Of a stretch of DNA of 64,000 nucleotides, positions 51,983-60,999 are shown piece after piece. The position numbers and the translations under genes are program-made. The notes beneath the pieces were generated by a model, which saw nothing but the letters and a program-made list of their open reading frames with translations, made no database searches and had not been told where the DNA came from. Origin of the DNA: Gemmatimonadaceae bacterium (GTDB lineage: Bacteria > Gemmatimonadota > Gemmatimonadetes > Gemmatimonadales > Gemmatimonadaceae); assembly GCA_040882285.1 (NCBI GenBank), contig JBBEBQ010000014.1, positions 1 to 64,000 on the forward strand. The letters are read 5' to 3'. Within the stretch, counting starts at the first letter, position 1. The number at the start of each line of letters is the position of its first letter.

Positions 51983-52704
51983 TTGTCGTGCGTGAGGTCG
52001 AGCGAGAGCGGCGTGATCGAGATGTAGCCGTCCGCGACCGCGCGGAAATCGGAGTCTTCTTCCCCGGACCACTCGATCGAGCCGCCGCCGATCCAGAAAA
52101 TGTCCCGCCCCCAGGGATCCTTCATCGGCATGAGCGAGTTCGAGTACACGCGCCGGCCGAGCCGGGTGAGACGAACGCCCTTGATCTCCCCGCCGCCGAT
52201 CGGAGGCATGTTGATGTTGAACAGAGTGTGGCTCGGGTACGACGGCAGGCTGGTGAGATGCCGGAGCAGCAGCGACAGCGGCTCGATCTGATCGTCCAGC
52301 ATCGAGGTGTCGGCGCGCAGGTCTCCGCCCGCGAACGAGATCGCGAAGGATGGAATTCCGAGCGACAGCCCTTCCATCGCGGCCGCGACGGTTCCGGAAT
52401 ACAACACGTCCTCGCCCATGTTCTGACCGTGATTGATCCCGCTGATTACGAAGTCGGGGCGCTCGGGGAGCAGGGCTTCCACCGCGAGCATGACGCAGTC
52501 GGTAGGCGTTCCGTCAACCTGCCACGTCCGCTCGTCTATCCGCCGCGGGCGCACGGGATGGTGCAGCGTCAGCGAATGGCTGGCCGCGCTCTGCTCGCGG
52601 TCCGGCGCGACGACGGTCACCTCACCCAGCGGCTCCACCGCCTTGACCAGGCACTTGAGGCCGTGGGCGAAGACGCCGTCGTCATTCGAGAGCAGTATGC
52701 GCAC
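51943..52704 (-). CDS. surE: 5'/3'-nucleotidase SurE
   Basis: This 253-residue metal-dependent phosphatase starts with the signature RILLSNDDGVFAHGLKCL. The Ser/Asn metal sites are in REQSAASHSLTLHHPV and GINHGQNMGEDVLYSGTVAAAMEG, and the C-terminal DGYISITPLSLDLT is typical. GTG 52704 is used because the frame further upstream overlaps the glycosyltransferase gene. It removes phosphate from 5' or 3' nucleoside monophosphates. Confidence 0.95.
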   Translation of the reverse strand: MRILLSNDDGVFAHGLKCLVKAVEPLGEVTVVAPDREQSAASHSLTLHHPVRPRRIDERTWQVDGTPTDCVMLAVEALLPERPDFVISGINHGQNMGEDVLYSGTVAAAMEGLSLGIPSFAISFAGGDLRADTSMLDDQIEPLSLLLRHLTSLPSYPSHTLFNINMPPIGGGEIKGVRLTRLGRRVYSNSLMPMKDPWGRDIFWIGGGSIEWSGEEDSDFRAVADGYISITPLSLDLTHDKCLSDRESWWREP

Positions 52705-53378
52705 TAGCGGAAGATTCCCGCTTTGTGCCGCCAGAGCACGCGGACGATGCGCCATGCATCGACCGCGGCGCGGAAGTGGCTGGGTGCGCCGTACACGGTG
52801 GAAATGGGGATCTCCGCGAACCGGTAACCCTGCCGCGCCGCCCGGAACAGGAAATCCTGCTCGTAGTCGTACCGGTCGCCGACGGCGTGCACGTTCTTCA
52901 GCACCTCGGTGCGGATCGCGCGGTAGCCCGACTGGCTGTCGCTGATTTCGACCTTGGATATCGCGCGCGTCGTGGCGGACGAAAGGATGTTCGCTATGCG
53001 GCGGTGCCACGGCACCGCCTTGCCGCTGATCTGCCGCGCGCCGATTACGATGTCCGCGTTCTCCAGCGCCTTCAGCATGGCGGGCGCGAACGCCGGATCG
53101 TGCTGGCCGTCCGCGTCGATGGTCAGCACGGCGTCGTAGCCGCCTTCGATGGCGAAGGCGAAGCCCGCGCGCAGCACCGTCCCCTTTCCGCGATTGACGT
53201 CGAACTCGATCATCTCGTCGCACACCGACCGCAGCACCGAGCGCGTCTCGTCCGTCGAGCCGTCGTCTATCCCGAGAATGGTCGCGTCCGGCAGGGCATT
53301 CTTGAGTCCGAGGACGACCTTGGCGGGCAGCTCGCCCGCGTTGTAGGCCGGAATGATGGCCAGAACTTTGTTGATCAT
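52704..53378 (-). CDS. family 2 glycosyltransferase
   Basis: This 224-residue protein has VLAIIPAYNAGELPAKVVLGL, ILGIDDGSTDETRSVL, LTIDADGQHDPAFAPAML and SGYRAIRTEVL, the pattern of GT2 enzymes similar to UDP-glucose:polyprenyl phosphate transferases, without membrane segments. The substrate is unknown. It overlaps both surE and the MerR gene by one to four bases, so it is part of the same minus-strand operon. Confidence 0.88.
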   Translation of the reverse strand: MINKVLAIIPAYNAGELPAKVVLGLKNALPDATILGIDDGSTDETRSVLRSVCDEMIEFDVNRGKGTVLRAGFAFAIEGGYDAVLTIDADGQHDPAFAPAMLKALENADIVIGARQISGKAVPWHRRIANILSSATTRAISKVEISDSQSGYRAIRTEVLKNVHAVGDRYDYEQDFLFRAARQGYRFAEIPISTVYGAPSHFRAAVDAWRIVRVLWRHKAGIFR

Positions 53379-53758
53379 TTAGTTGGCTGGGTTCCGTCGA
53401 GCAGTGCGAGAATCTCCTTGAGGTCCTGCTCCATCGAGCCCACCGTTTGCGAATCCAGCGCCGCGCGCGCGACGGCGCGCAGCTCGCCCGCCTTGCGGTG
53501 GTCCTCGATCTTCTGGCGCGCCCCGTCGATCGTGTACTTCTCCGAGTACAGCAGGTGCTTCACCAGCATGATCAGCTCGACTTCCTTGCGCTGGTACACG
53601 CGGTTCCCCGAGCGGTTCTTGGCCGGGCTCAGGAACTTGAACTGGCTCTCCCAATACCGGAGCACGTGCGGCTTGAGGCCGGTGAGCCCGCACACGTCCC
53701 CGATCGAAAAGAACTCGCGAATCTGGCTGCCGCCGTTTCCCTTGCGCTGGGGCGCCAT
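53375..53758 (-). CDS. MerR family transcriptional regulator
   Basis: This 127-residue protein has an N-terminal winged HTH (FFSIGDVCGLTGLKPHVLRYWESQFKFLSPAKNRSGNRVYQRKEVELIMLV), followed by a dimerisation coiled coil. The C-terminal part lacks metal-binding Cys, so it is of the general HspR/MlrA-like subtype that senses something else or nothing. Start is ATG 53758, overlapping the gpsA stop. It may regulate this operon. Confidence 0.9.
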   Translation of the reverse strand: MAPQRKGNGGSQIREFFSIGDVCGLTGLKPHVLRYWESQFKFLSPAKNRSGNRVYQRKEVELIMLVKHLLYSEKYTIDGARQKIEDHRKAGELRAVARAALDSQTVGSMEQDLKEILALLDGTQPTK

Positions 53759-54756
53759 CAATCACCCTCCGACCGCAGCTCGCGCGACATGAGCGCGCGC
53801 ATGGCATCCCGCGCCGGCTCGCCCTCGAACAGCACGCGGTACACGGCGTCCACAATCGGCATGTCCACTCCCTCCCGCGCGGCCAGGGCGCGCGCGCTGC
53901 GAGTCGTTACAACTCCCTCGGCCACCGTCTCTCTCCCCGCGAGCGCCGCGTCCAGCGACGCGCCCTTCCCCACCGCGACCCCGACCGCGCGGTTCCGGCT
54001 GAGGCCGCCGGTGCACGTCAGCACCAGATCGCCGAGGCCGGCCAACCCCGCGAACGTCGCCTGTCTTCCGCCGAGCGCGACTCCGAGCCGCGTCATCTCG
54101 GCGAGCCCGCGCGTGATCAGCGCGGCGCGCGCGTTGTGTCCGAGCCCGAGGCCGTCGGCGATTCCCGTGGCAACGGCCATCACGTTCTTGAGCGCCCCGC
54201 CGAGCTCCACCCCGATCACGTCGTCGTGCGTGTACGGCCGGAGATTCGAGCCGCTGAATATGCGCTGTGCCACCAGCGCCGTCGCCTCGTCCTCCGAGGC
54301 GGCGACGATCGCCGTCGGCTGTCCCGCCGCGACCTCGGCGGCGAAGGTCGGTCCTGAAAGCGCCACCAGCGGAGGCGAGCCGAGCTCTTCTTCCGCTACG
54401 TCGCTCATCAGCGCGAGCGTGTCCTCCTCGACGCCCTTGCTGGCCACTACGACCACCGTATCCCGCCCGATCGCCGGGCGCACCGACCGCGCCACGGCTC
54501 GGAGCGCGTGCGACGGCGTCACGAAGATCGCGACCCGCGCGTCGCGCGCCGCTTCACACACGTCCCCGAACGCCCGGACCGACTCGTGAATCGAGTGGCT
54601 CGCGAGAAACCGGTTGCGGTGGGATCTGTTGACGCTGTCGACGACGTCCTCTTCCCGCGCCCACAGCGCGACCTGGTTGCCGGAGCGCGCGAGCAGATCC
54701 GCCAGCGCCGTGCCCCACGCGCCGGCACCTATGACCACACATCGCTCGGGATGCAA
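53758..54756 (-). CDS. gpsA: glycerol-3-phosphate dehydrogenase [NAD(P)+]
   Basis: This 332-residue enzyme makes glycerol 3-phosphate for phospholipids. The Rossmann motif is VVIGAGAWGTALADLLA; the substrate lysine is in GGALKNVMAVATGIADGLGLG, with ALSGPTFAAEVAAGQPTA and GLAGLGDLVLTCTGGLSRNRAVG also present. The start is a TTG at 54756 with GGAG ten bases before; an upstream reading runs through plsY. It follows plsY by 2 bp, which links the two steps of the acyl-phosphate pathway. Confidence 0.95.
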   Translation of the reverse strand: MHPERCVVIGAGAWGTALADLLARSGNQVALWAREEDVVDSVNRSHRNRFLASHSIHESVRAFGDVCEAARDARVAIFVTPSHALRAVARSVRPAIGRDTVVVVASKGVEEDTLALMSDVAEEELGSPPLVALSGPTFAAEVAAGQPTAIVAASEDEATALVAQRIFSGSNLRPYTHDDVIGVELGGALKNVMAVATGIADGLGLGHNARAALITRGLAEMTRLGVALGGRQATFAGLAGLGDLVLTCTGGLSRNRAVGVAVGKGASLDAALAGRETVAEGVVTTRSARALAAREGVDMPIVDAVYRVLFEGEPARDAMRALMSRELRSEGD

Positions 54757-54758
54757 CG

Positions 54759-55403
54759 TCAGCTCCGGAAGCGCGCGGGATGCGTCGCGCCGGCGCCGCG
54801 CTTGCCGCGGCGGAAGCGGTGCTCCTCGCCGCGCCGGAGCCGGGCGATGTTCTGCCGGTGCGTCCATACGACGAAGAGGGCCACGATCACGGCCACGACG
54901 AACAGCGCGGACCGCGCGGGAGTGCCGGTCGCGAGCAGCGCGAAGGGAAAGAGAACGGCCGTCACGATCGAAGCCAGGCTCACGTACCCGGTCGGCAGGA
55001 ACGCGAGGACCCATACCGCGAGCCCGACGGCCGTCGCGAGCGGCGCGAGCGCGAGAAAAACCCCGCCGGCCGTCGCCACGCCCTTGCCGCCTTTATGGAA
55101 AGCGAGATACACTGGCCGGACGTGGCCCGCGATGGCTGCTACTCCGATCGCGATCGCCCACAGATCGAGCCGCGCCGCGACGACCAGCGGCACGAGCAGG
55201 AACACCGGGAGAAATCCCTTGAGCGTGTCGAGGAGATAGACCACCACGCCGGTGGTCGTGCCGAGCACGCGCACGGCGTTGGTCGCGCCGAGGTTGCCGG
55301 ACCCGTGTTGGCGCAGATCCACTCCGCGCGCGCGTCCCGCGAGGTACGCGAAGGGGACGGAGCCCAGGAGGTACGCGAGCACGACCGCCGCGACCGGGTG
55401 CAT
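54759..55403 (-). CDS. plsY: acyl-phosphate:glycerol-3-phosphate acyltransferase PlsY
   Basis: This 214-residue inner-membrane enzyme uses the acyl-phosphate from PlsX (7671-8708). Motif 1 YLLGSVPFAYL, motif HGSGNLGATNAVRVLGTTTG, motif FHKGGKGVATAGGVFLAL and about five membrane segments are present. An Arg-rich C-terminal tail is present. It lies one base after der and two before gpsA. Confidence 0.94.
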   Translation of the reverse strand: MHPVAAVVLAYLLGSVPFAYLAGRARGVDLRQHGSGNLGATNAVRVLGTTTGVVVYLLDTLKGFLPVFLLVPLVVAARLDLWAIAIGVAAIAGHVRPVYLAFHKGGKGVATAGGVFLALAPLATAVGLAVWVLAFLPTGYVSLASIVTAVLFPFALLATGTPARSALFVVAVIVALFVVWTHRQNIARLRRGEEHRFRRGKRGAGATHPARFRS

Positions 55404-55404
55404 C

Positions 55405-56712
55405 TCAGCCCGACTTGCGCCGCATCACCACTCTCAGCGGATTGCCGGTGAACCCCCACGCCTCGCGAAAACCGTTGTGCAGGTACCTGATGTAATGCTC
55501 CTGCACTTTTTCCGGGTTGTTTCCGAACACGGCGATCATCGGCGGCGCCGTCTCCACCTGCGTCGCGTAATTGAGCTTGATCTCGTGCCCCGCCGCCTGC
55601 GGCGGCTGCCTCCGCGCGACCAGCTCCCCCAGCGTGTTGTTCACCTGCGACGTGGAGATCCGCTTCTGCCGCTCGGCGTCCACCTGCAGGATCAGATCGA
55701 ACAGCTTCTGCACGCGCTGGCCCGTCAGCGCCGACGTGAAGAGGAACGGCACGAACTTGAGGAACGGCGCTTTCTCGCCGGCTTCCTTCTGGAACTTCGC
55801 CGCGCTCTTGTCGTCCTTCACGGCGAGATCCCACTTGTTGACCACGACGATCAGCCCGCGCCCGGCCTCCCACGCGAGGTTCGCGATCTTGAGATCCTGG
55901 TTGTGCAAGCCCTCGACGGCGTCGATGAGCAGCACGCAGACCGTGGCGCTCTCGATCGCGCGCCGCGTCCGCAGCGTCGAGTAGAACTCGATCCCTTCGC
56001 TGACCTTCGCTTGCCGGCGGAGACCCGCCGTGTCCACGAACACCATGGGACGGCCGTGGTACGTGACGGGGGTGTCGATGGCGTCGCGCGTGGTGCCGGC
56101 GTCGTCGGCCACCACCAGCCGCTCCTCGCCGAGCAGCTTGTTGACGAGTGAAGACTTGCCGACGTTCGGCCGGCCCACCACGGCAACGCGCAGCTCGTCG
56201 GGCGGCTCTTCCGTGACTTCGGGGATCTTCTCGACGATGGCGTCGAGCAGCTCGCCCGAGTTCTTGCCGTTGGCCGCCGATACCGGCAGCGGGTCGCCCG
56301 CGCCCAGCTCGTAGAACTCGTAGAAGTCCGTGCTGGCGGGATTGTCCACCTTGTTGGCGACGAGCAGCCACGGCTTCTGCGAGTCGCGCAGCAGGTCCAC
56401 GACCTTCCGGTCGCTCGGGTGCAGCCCCGCCTTCGCGTCCACGACGAGGAGCATCAGGTCGGCCTCGCTGATGGCCTCGCCCACCTGCCGCCGGATCTCG
56501 ACGTCCATCGGCATGCGCGGATCGTCCGCCAGCCCGCCCGTGTCCACGAGCCAGAACTGGCGCCCGCTCCAGTCGGCCCTGCCGAAATGCCGGTCGCGCG
56601 TCGTGCCGGCCTCGTCGCTCACAATCGCGGAGTTGTCACCGATGATGCGGTTGAACAACGCCGACTTGCCGACGTTCGGCCGGCCTACGATCGCTACGAC
56701 GGGAATGTTCAC
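55405..56712 (-). CDS. der: ribosome biogenesis GTPase Der (EngA)
   Basis: This 435-residue protein has two GTPase domains in tandem, each with its own G motifs: GRPNVGKSALFNR, DTGGLADDP, NKVDN; and GRPNVGKSSLVNK, DTAGLRR, NKWDL. A C-terminal KH-like domain follows. Der is needed for 50S assembly. The stop is near plsY, and its ATG overlaps the DUF512 stop. Confidence 0.97.
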   Translation of the reverse strand: MNIPVVAIVGRPNVGKSALFNRIIGDNSAIVSDEAGTTRDRHFGRADWSGRQFWLVDTGGLADDPRMPMDVEIRRQVGEAISEADLMLLVVDAKAGLHPSDRKVVDLLRDSQKPWLLVANKVDNPASTDFYEFYELGAGDPLPVSAANGKNSGELLDAIVEKIPEVTEEPPDELRVAVVGRPNVGKSSLVNKLLGEERLVVADDAGTTRDAIDTPVTYHGRPMVFVDTAGLRRQAKVSEGIEFYSTLRTRRAIESATVCVLLIDAVEGLHNQDLKIANLAWEAGRGLIVVVNKWDLAVKDDKSAAKFQKEAGEKAPFLKFVPFLFTSALTGQRVQKLFDLILQVDAERQKRISTSQVNNTLGELVARRQPPQAAGHEIKLNYATQVETAPPMIAVFGNNPEKVQEHYIRYLHNGFREAWGFTGNPLRVVMRRKSG

Positions 56713-58010
56713 GCTGCCAGCGCCGCTTCGAGCGGCGCGCGCTCGAGCACGTCCACGAAATCATACGACGGCAGCACGGGCATCGGCATGGCGGCGCGCA
56801 GCGCATCCAGTGAGTCGTCGTCGAGGAACAGGCCGTCGTCGTTGATCGTCTCCGCCGGAATCAGCGCGAGGTCGAGATCCGCGCGCGACGAGAGTGCGGC
56901 GCGCAGGTCCGCGCCCACGAGCAGCCCCGCCGTGCCGATCGCGGGTCCGAACAGCGTGTTGACCAACGGTATCAGCTCGAACGACGCGCCCGTGACGCGG
57001 CGCAGCTCGGCGAGCAGCTCCGGCATCAACGGCTCCATGGACTTGCCGGTCACCACGCCGATGCGCATCCCGTCGAGCCGGTCGAGCCGGTCGAGCCGGC
57101 CGAGTCCTTCGCGCACCTGCTTCCGCAGCGCGGTCACCGCGCCCACGCCGTTCTCGATCTGCGCGAACTCGCCGTAGAACTCCTCTCCCGGCAGCTCGCG
57201 TCCGGCGAGCAGATACAGCTCGTCGGAGCCGGCGATCCAGGTCTCGCCGCGCTCGCGCTGGGCGCGCTCGCCCCACGTCTCCACCTGCTCGAGGATGCGC
57301 GTCGCGTTCCTCGCGTCCATCGTCTCGCCGGTGTACAGGTGGGAGAACTGCGTCAAACCCACCGGCACCACCGCGCACGAGAGCACCGCGTCGCCGAGAT
57401 TCCAGAGGTCGCTAATCGATTCCTCCAGCACCGCGCCGTCGTTTAATCCCGGGACGATCACCATCTGGGAGTGAAAGCGGATTCCGCCCGCGGCGAGCGC
57501 AGTGAGCTGCTCGACGACGTTCGGCACCCGCGGGTTGTTCAGCAGGACTTTGCGCGCCTCCCAGTTGGTCGCGTGCACGGAGACGTACAGCGGCGAGAGC
57601 CTGTACTCGAGAATCCGGTCGATGTCGCGCTGCTTGAGGTTCGAGAGGGTGGCAAAATTGCCGTACGCGAACGACAGCCGATAGTCGTCGTCGCGGACGT
57701 ACAGCGAGCGTCGGAGCCCGGTGGGCAGCCCTTCGATGAAACAGAACTCGCAGCGGTTGGCGCAGCGGCGGATGTTCGGCGGCTCGAGCACCACGCCCAG
57801 CGACTCCGCGTCGGGCCGCTCGATCTCGAGAAGGAGCTCGTCTCCACCCGGCAGCGCGGCCTCGATCAGCAGCTCGTCCTCGGCGGTGAGGAACTCCCAA
57901 TCGAGGAAGTCGGCGAGCTTGCGTCCGTTGACGGTCTTGAGCGCCGTGCCCGGAACGATTCCAACCTGCTCGGCGATGCTGTCCGGAACGACGCGGGCGA
58001 CTTTTATCAT
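56709..58010 (-). CDS. DUF512 protein: PDZ domain plus radical-SAM-like domain
   Basis: This 433-residue protein has an N-terminal PDZ-like domain (ARVVPDSIAEQVGIVPGTALKTVNGRKLADFLDWEF), a Cys cluster CANRCEFCFIEGLPTGLRRSLYVRDDDYRLSF (C-x3-C-x2-C, radical SAM type), then SVHATNWEARKVLLNN and the DUF512 domain with IAGSDELYLLAGRELP. Such proteins neighbour Der in many phyla; their reaction is unknown. A 9-bp repeat encodes GRLDRLDRLDG. AT-rich, gene-free sequence lies upstream to the kinase. Confidence 0.88.
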   Translation of the reverse strand: MIKVARVVPDSIAEQVGIVPGTALKTVNGRKLADFLDWEFLTAEDELLIEAALPGGDELLLEIERPDAESLGVVLEPPNIRRCANRCEFCFIEGLPTGLRRSLYVRDDDYRLSFAYGNFATLSNLKQRDIDRILEYRLSPLYVSVHATNWEARKVLLNNPRVPNVVEQLTALAAGGIRFHSQMVIVPGLNDGAVLEESISDLWNLGDAVLSCAVVPVGLTQFSHLYTGETMDARNATRILEQVETWGERAQRERGETWIAGSDELYLLAGRELPGEEFYGEFAQIENGVGAVTALRKQVREGLGRLDRLDRLDGMRIGVVTGKSMEPLMPELLAELRRVTGASFELIPLVNTLFGPAIGTAGLLVGADLRAALSSRADLDLALIPAETINDDGLFLDDDSLDALRAAMPMPVLPSYDFVDVLERAPLEAALAA

Positions 58011-58153
58011 AGCTCAAGTAATTTATCCGTTCGTGGCCAGAAAACAAGCACACTCAACGGGTTACGACATACCACGAAAGTCGAGCAGTAAATAAAACCC
58101 GGGAATGGAGCGGGGCCGATGCCACTTGTGCTTGATTGCGTACAGAGGAACAG
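58011..58153. promoter_or_regulatory. divergent promoter region between DUF512 and kinase genes
   Basis: This 143-bp gap is AT-richer than the flanks (AGTAATTTATCC, GTAAATAAAACCC) and separates divergently transcribed genes. TAAATAAAA near 58089 could be part of a plus-strand promoter for the kinase. I see no clear -35/-10 pair. Confidence 0.35.
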
Positions 58154-60577
58154 ATGCGCCCCTCTTCCCACGTAGCGATGAACCGGAATCCCCCGCTGGT
58201 CAAGGAAATCGAGACGTACGCCCAGGACATCGTCGAGACGGTGCGGGAGCCGCTGCTCATGCTCGACAATGCCCTCCGCGTCCGCAGCGCGAACCGTGCC
58301 TTCTACCAGACGTTCCGCGTCTCCCGCGAGGAGACCGAGGACCGGCTCATCTACGAGCTGGGGAACGGGCAGTGGGACATTCCGGCCCTGCGCACCCTGC
58401 TCGAGGACGTGATCCCGACCAGCTCGGTGTTCAACGACTTCGAGCTGGAGCACACCTTCCCGATCATCGGGCGGCGGATCATGCTGCTCAACGGCCGGAA
58501 GCTGCGGGCGGGCAGCCACGCCGAGCTGCTGGTGCTCGCGATGGAGGACGTGACCGAGCGCCGGCGCGTGGAAGCGGATCTAAAGGCGATCGAGACGTAC
58601 GCGCAGAACATCGTCGACACCGTGCGCGAGCCCCTGCTCATTCTCGACACCACGCTGCGCGTGCGGTCCGGCAACCGCGCGTTCTACCAGACATTTCAAG
58701 TCTCGCTGGAGGAGACTGAGAACCGCCTGATCTACGAGCTGGGCAACGGTCAGTGGGACATCCCCGCCCTGCGGACGCTGCTGGAAGACATCGTGCCGAT
58801 GAGCTCCGTGTTCAACGACTTCGAGCTCGCCCACGACTTCCCGGTGATCGGCTGGCGGGTGATGCTGCTCAACGCGCGAAAGCTGCAGGCCGGCCATCAC
58901 GGCGAGCTGCTGGTGCTGGCGATGGAAGACGTCACCGAGCGCCGGCGCGCGGAAGAGGAAGTCGCCAAGGCGAAGGAAGCGTCGGAGACGGCCAACAAGA
59001 CCAAGAGCCTCTTCCTCGCCAACATGAGCCACGAGCTGCGCACTCCGCTCAACGCCATTCTTGGCTACTCGGAGATGCTCCAGGAAGAAGCGATCGAGCG
59101 GGAGCTCCTGGAGTTCGGCGGCGATCTCGAGAAGATCAACAGCGCGGGCAAGCACCTGCTCACCCTCATCAACGACATTCTGGATCTTTCCAAGATCGAA
59201 GCCGGCAAGATGGAGCTGTTCCTGGAGAGCTTCGAGATCGCCGGAATGGTGAATGAAGTGGCCTGCACGTTTCAGCCGATGGTCGAGACGAACGCCAACA
59301 CGCTGCACGTCGAGCTGGCGCCCGACCTCGGCGCGATGCACGCCGACCAGATCAAGGTTCGCCAGGCGCTGTTCAATCTCCTGTCCAACGCCGTCAAGTT
59401 CACGCAGAACGGCAGCATCACGCTCGAGGCCGGCCGGGAGCCGATGGATGGTGAAGACTGGGTCGTATTCCGCATCACGGACACCGGCATCGGCCTGAGC
59501 GCCGACCAGATCGTCAAGCTCTTCCAGGACTTCACCCAGGCGGACGCGTCCACCACGCGGAAGTTCGGCGGTACCGGGCTGGGTCTCGCGCTCACCCGGA
59601 GATTCTGTCAGATGATGGGCGGCGACGTCACGGTGCACAGCACGCCGGGCGAGGGGTGCGTGTTCACCATCAAGCTTCCGGCGCACGTGTCGGACCCGCT
59701 TCCCGAGCTCGCGAGCGTGAAAGGCGACGTAGTCGCCGGCGCCGCAGGCAGCCGAGTGGACGAAAGCGGGGTTACGCTCACACCCGGCGCGACGTGCATT
59801 CTCGTGATCGACGACGACCCGACTCAGCGGGAGCTGATGAATCGGTTCCTGACCGGCGAAGGCTTCAATGTGCGCGCCGCTGGTAGCGGAGAGGAAGGGC
59901 TTCGGCTCGCGCGCCAGTTCAAGCCGGTCGCGATCACGCTCGACGTGATGATGCCCGGCATGGACGGCTGGAGCGTCTTGTCCTCGCTCAAGTCCGACCT
60001 CGCACTGCGGGACATCCCCGTGATCATGGTGACCATGGTGGACGATCCCGACCGTGGCTTCACCCTCGGCGCGGCCGACTACGCCACCAAGCCGATCGAT
60101 CGCAGCCGCCTGGCGCAGATCCTCCGGAAGTACACGTGCGACAGCCCGCCCTGCCCCGTGCTCCTGGTGGAGGACGATCCGTCCACGCGCGCGCTCACGC
60201 GGAAGATGCTGGAGAAGGAAGGCTGGAAGGTCAGCGAGGCCGAGAACGGCCGCGACGCGCTGGAGAGCATGGAGCGGGAGCGCCCGCGCCTCATCCTGCT
60301 GGACCTGATGATGCCGGAGATGGACGGCTTCGAGTTCGCCGAGCGCGTTCGCCGGCATCCGGAGTGGCGCTTAATTCCGATCGTGGTCCTGACCGCGATG
60401 GATCTCACGACCGACGACCGGCAGCGGCTGAACAGCTACGTGGAGTCGATCATCCGGAAGGGCGGCGACTCGCGCGAATCCCTGCTCAATCAGGTGCGCG
60501 ATTTGCTGGACGATCACAGGTCGCCCCTCGCCGCGACCCAGGCGATGTATGATGACGCCGTGGGGGTGCCGGCGTGA
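58154..60577 (+). CDS. hybrid sensor histidine kinase: PAS-PAS-HisKA-HATPase-REC-REC
   Basis: This 807-residue cytoplasmic protein has two nearly identical PAS domains (I19-E140, then I146-E267; about 100 of 122 residues are identical). HisKA follows (SLFLANMSHELRTPLNAILGY), then HATPase_c (ALFNLLSNAVKFTQNG, DTGIGLS, GTGLGLALTRRF). Two receiver domains come last (ILVIDDDPTQRE...LDVMMPGMDGW; VLLVEDDPSTRA...LDLMMPEMDGF). ATG 58154 with GAGG is preferred to a TTG at 58136. It overlaps the response regulator gene, and a stand-alone HisKA protein follows. Confidence 0.95.
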   Translation: MRPSSHVAMNRNPPLVKEIETYAQDIVETVREPLLMLDNALRVRSANRAFYQTFRVSREETEDRLIYELGNGQWDIPALRTLLEDVIPTSSVFNDFELEHTFPIIGRRIMLLNGRKLRAGSHAELLVLAMEDVTERRRVEADLKAIETYAQNIVDTVREPLLILDTTLRVRSGNRAFYQTFQVSLEETENRLIYELGNGQWDIPALRTLLEDIVPMSSVFNDFELAHDFPVIGWRVMLLNARKLQAGHHGELLVLAMEDVTERRRAEEEVAKAKEASETANKTKSLFLANMSHELRTPLNAILGYSEMLQEEAIERELLEFGGDLEKINSAGKHLLTLINDILDLSKIEAGKMELFLESFEIAGMVNEVACTFQPMVETNANTLHVELAPDLGAMHADQIKVRQALFNLLSNAVKFTQNGSITLEAGREPMDGEDWVVFRITDTGIGLSADQIVKLFQDFTQADASTTRKFGGTGLGLALTRRFCQMMGGDVTVHSTPGEGCVFTIKLPAHVSDPLPELASVKGDVVAGAAGSRVDESGVTLTPGATCILVIDDDPTQRELMNRFLTGEGFNVRAAGSGEEGLRLARQFKPVAITLDVMMPGMDGWSVLSSLKSDLALRDIPVIMVTMVDDPDRGFTLGAADYATKPIDRSRLAQILRKYTCDSPPCPVLLVEDDPSTRALTRKMLEKEGWKVSEAENGRDALESMERERPRLILLDLMMPEMDGFEFAERVRRHPEWRLIPIVVLTAMDLTTDDRQRLNSYVESIIRKGGDSRESLLNQVRDLLDDHRSPLAATQAMYDDAVGVPA

Positions 60578-60999
60578 GCGGCGACGGGGGTACGCGCTTG
60601 GCGAAGATCCTGCTCGTGGAAGACAATGAGATGAACCGCGACATGCTCTCGCGCAGGCTGGAGCGAAAGGGCTACCAGGTAGTGCTCGCGTGCGACGGCC
60701 AGGCGGGCGTGGACATGGCCGCGTCGGAGACGCCCGACCTCATCCTGATGGACATGAGCCTTCCCGTGCTCGACGGCTGGGAGGCGACACGCCGGATCAA
60801 GACCGCGCCGGCCACCTGTCACGTTCCGGTGATCGCGCTGACGGCGCACGCCATGTCCGGCGACCGCGACAAGGCGATCGAGGCCGGCTGCGAAGATTAC
60901 GACACGAAGCCAATCGACCTCCCGCGCTTGCTCGGCAAGATCGAATCGCTGCTCGGTCTGGCGGCGACGCAGAAAGGTGGCGCCGCAACACGGACGTAA
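60574..60999 (+). CDS. single-domain response regulator (CheY/DivK-like)
   Basis: This 141-residue protein is one receiver domain: ILLVEDNEMNRDMLSRRLERKGYQVV, phospho-Asp in DLILMDMSLPVLDGW, and the Lys in DYDTKPIDLPRLL. There is no output domain, so it passes signals to partners. GTG 60574 overlaps the hybrid kinase by four bases; the next gene starts on its final base. Confidence 0.94.
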   Translation: MSGDGGTRLAKILLVEDNEMNRDMLSRRLERKGYQVVLACDGQAGVDMAASETPDLILMDMSLPVLDGWEATRRIKTAPATCHVPVIALTAHAMSGDRDKAIEAGCEDYDTKPIDLPRLLGKIESLLGLAATQKGGAATRT

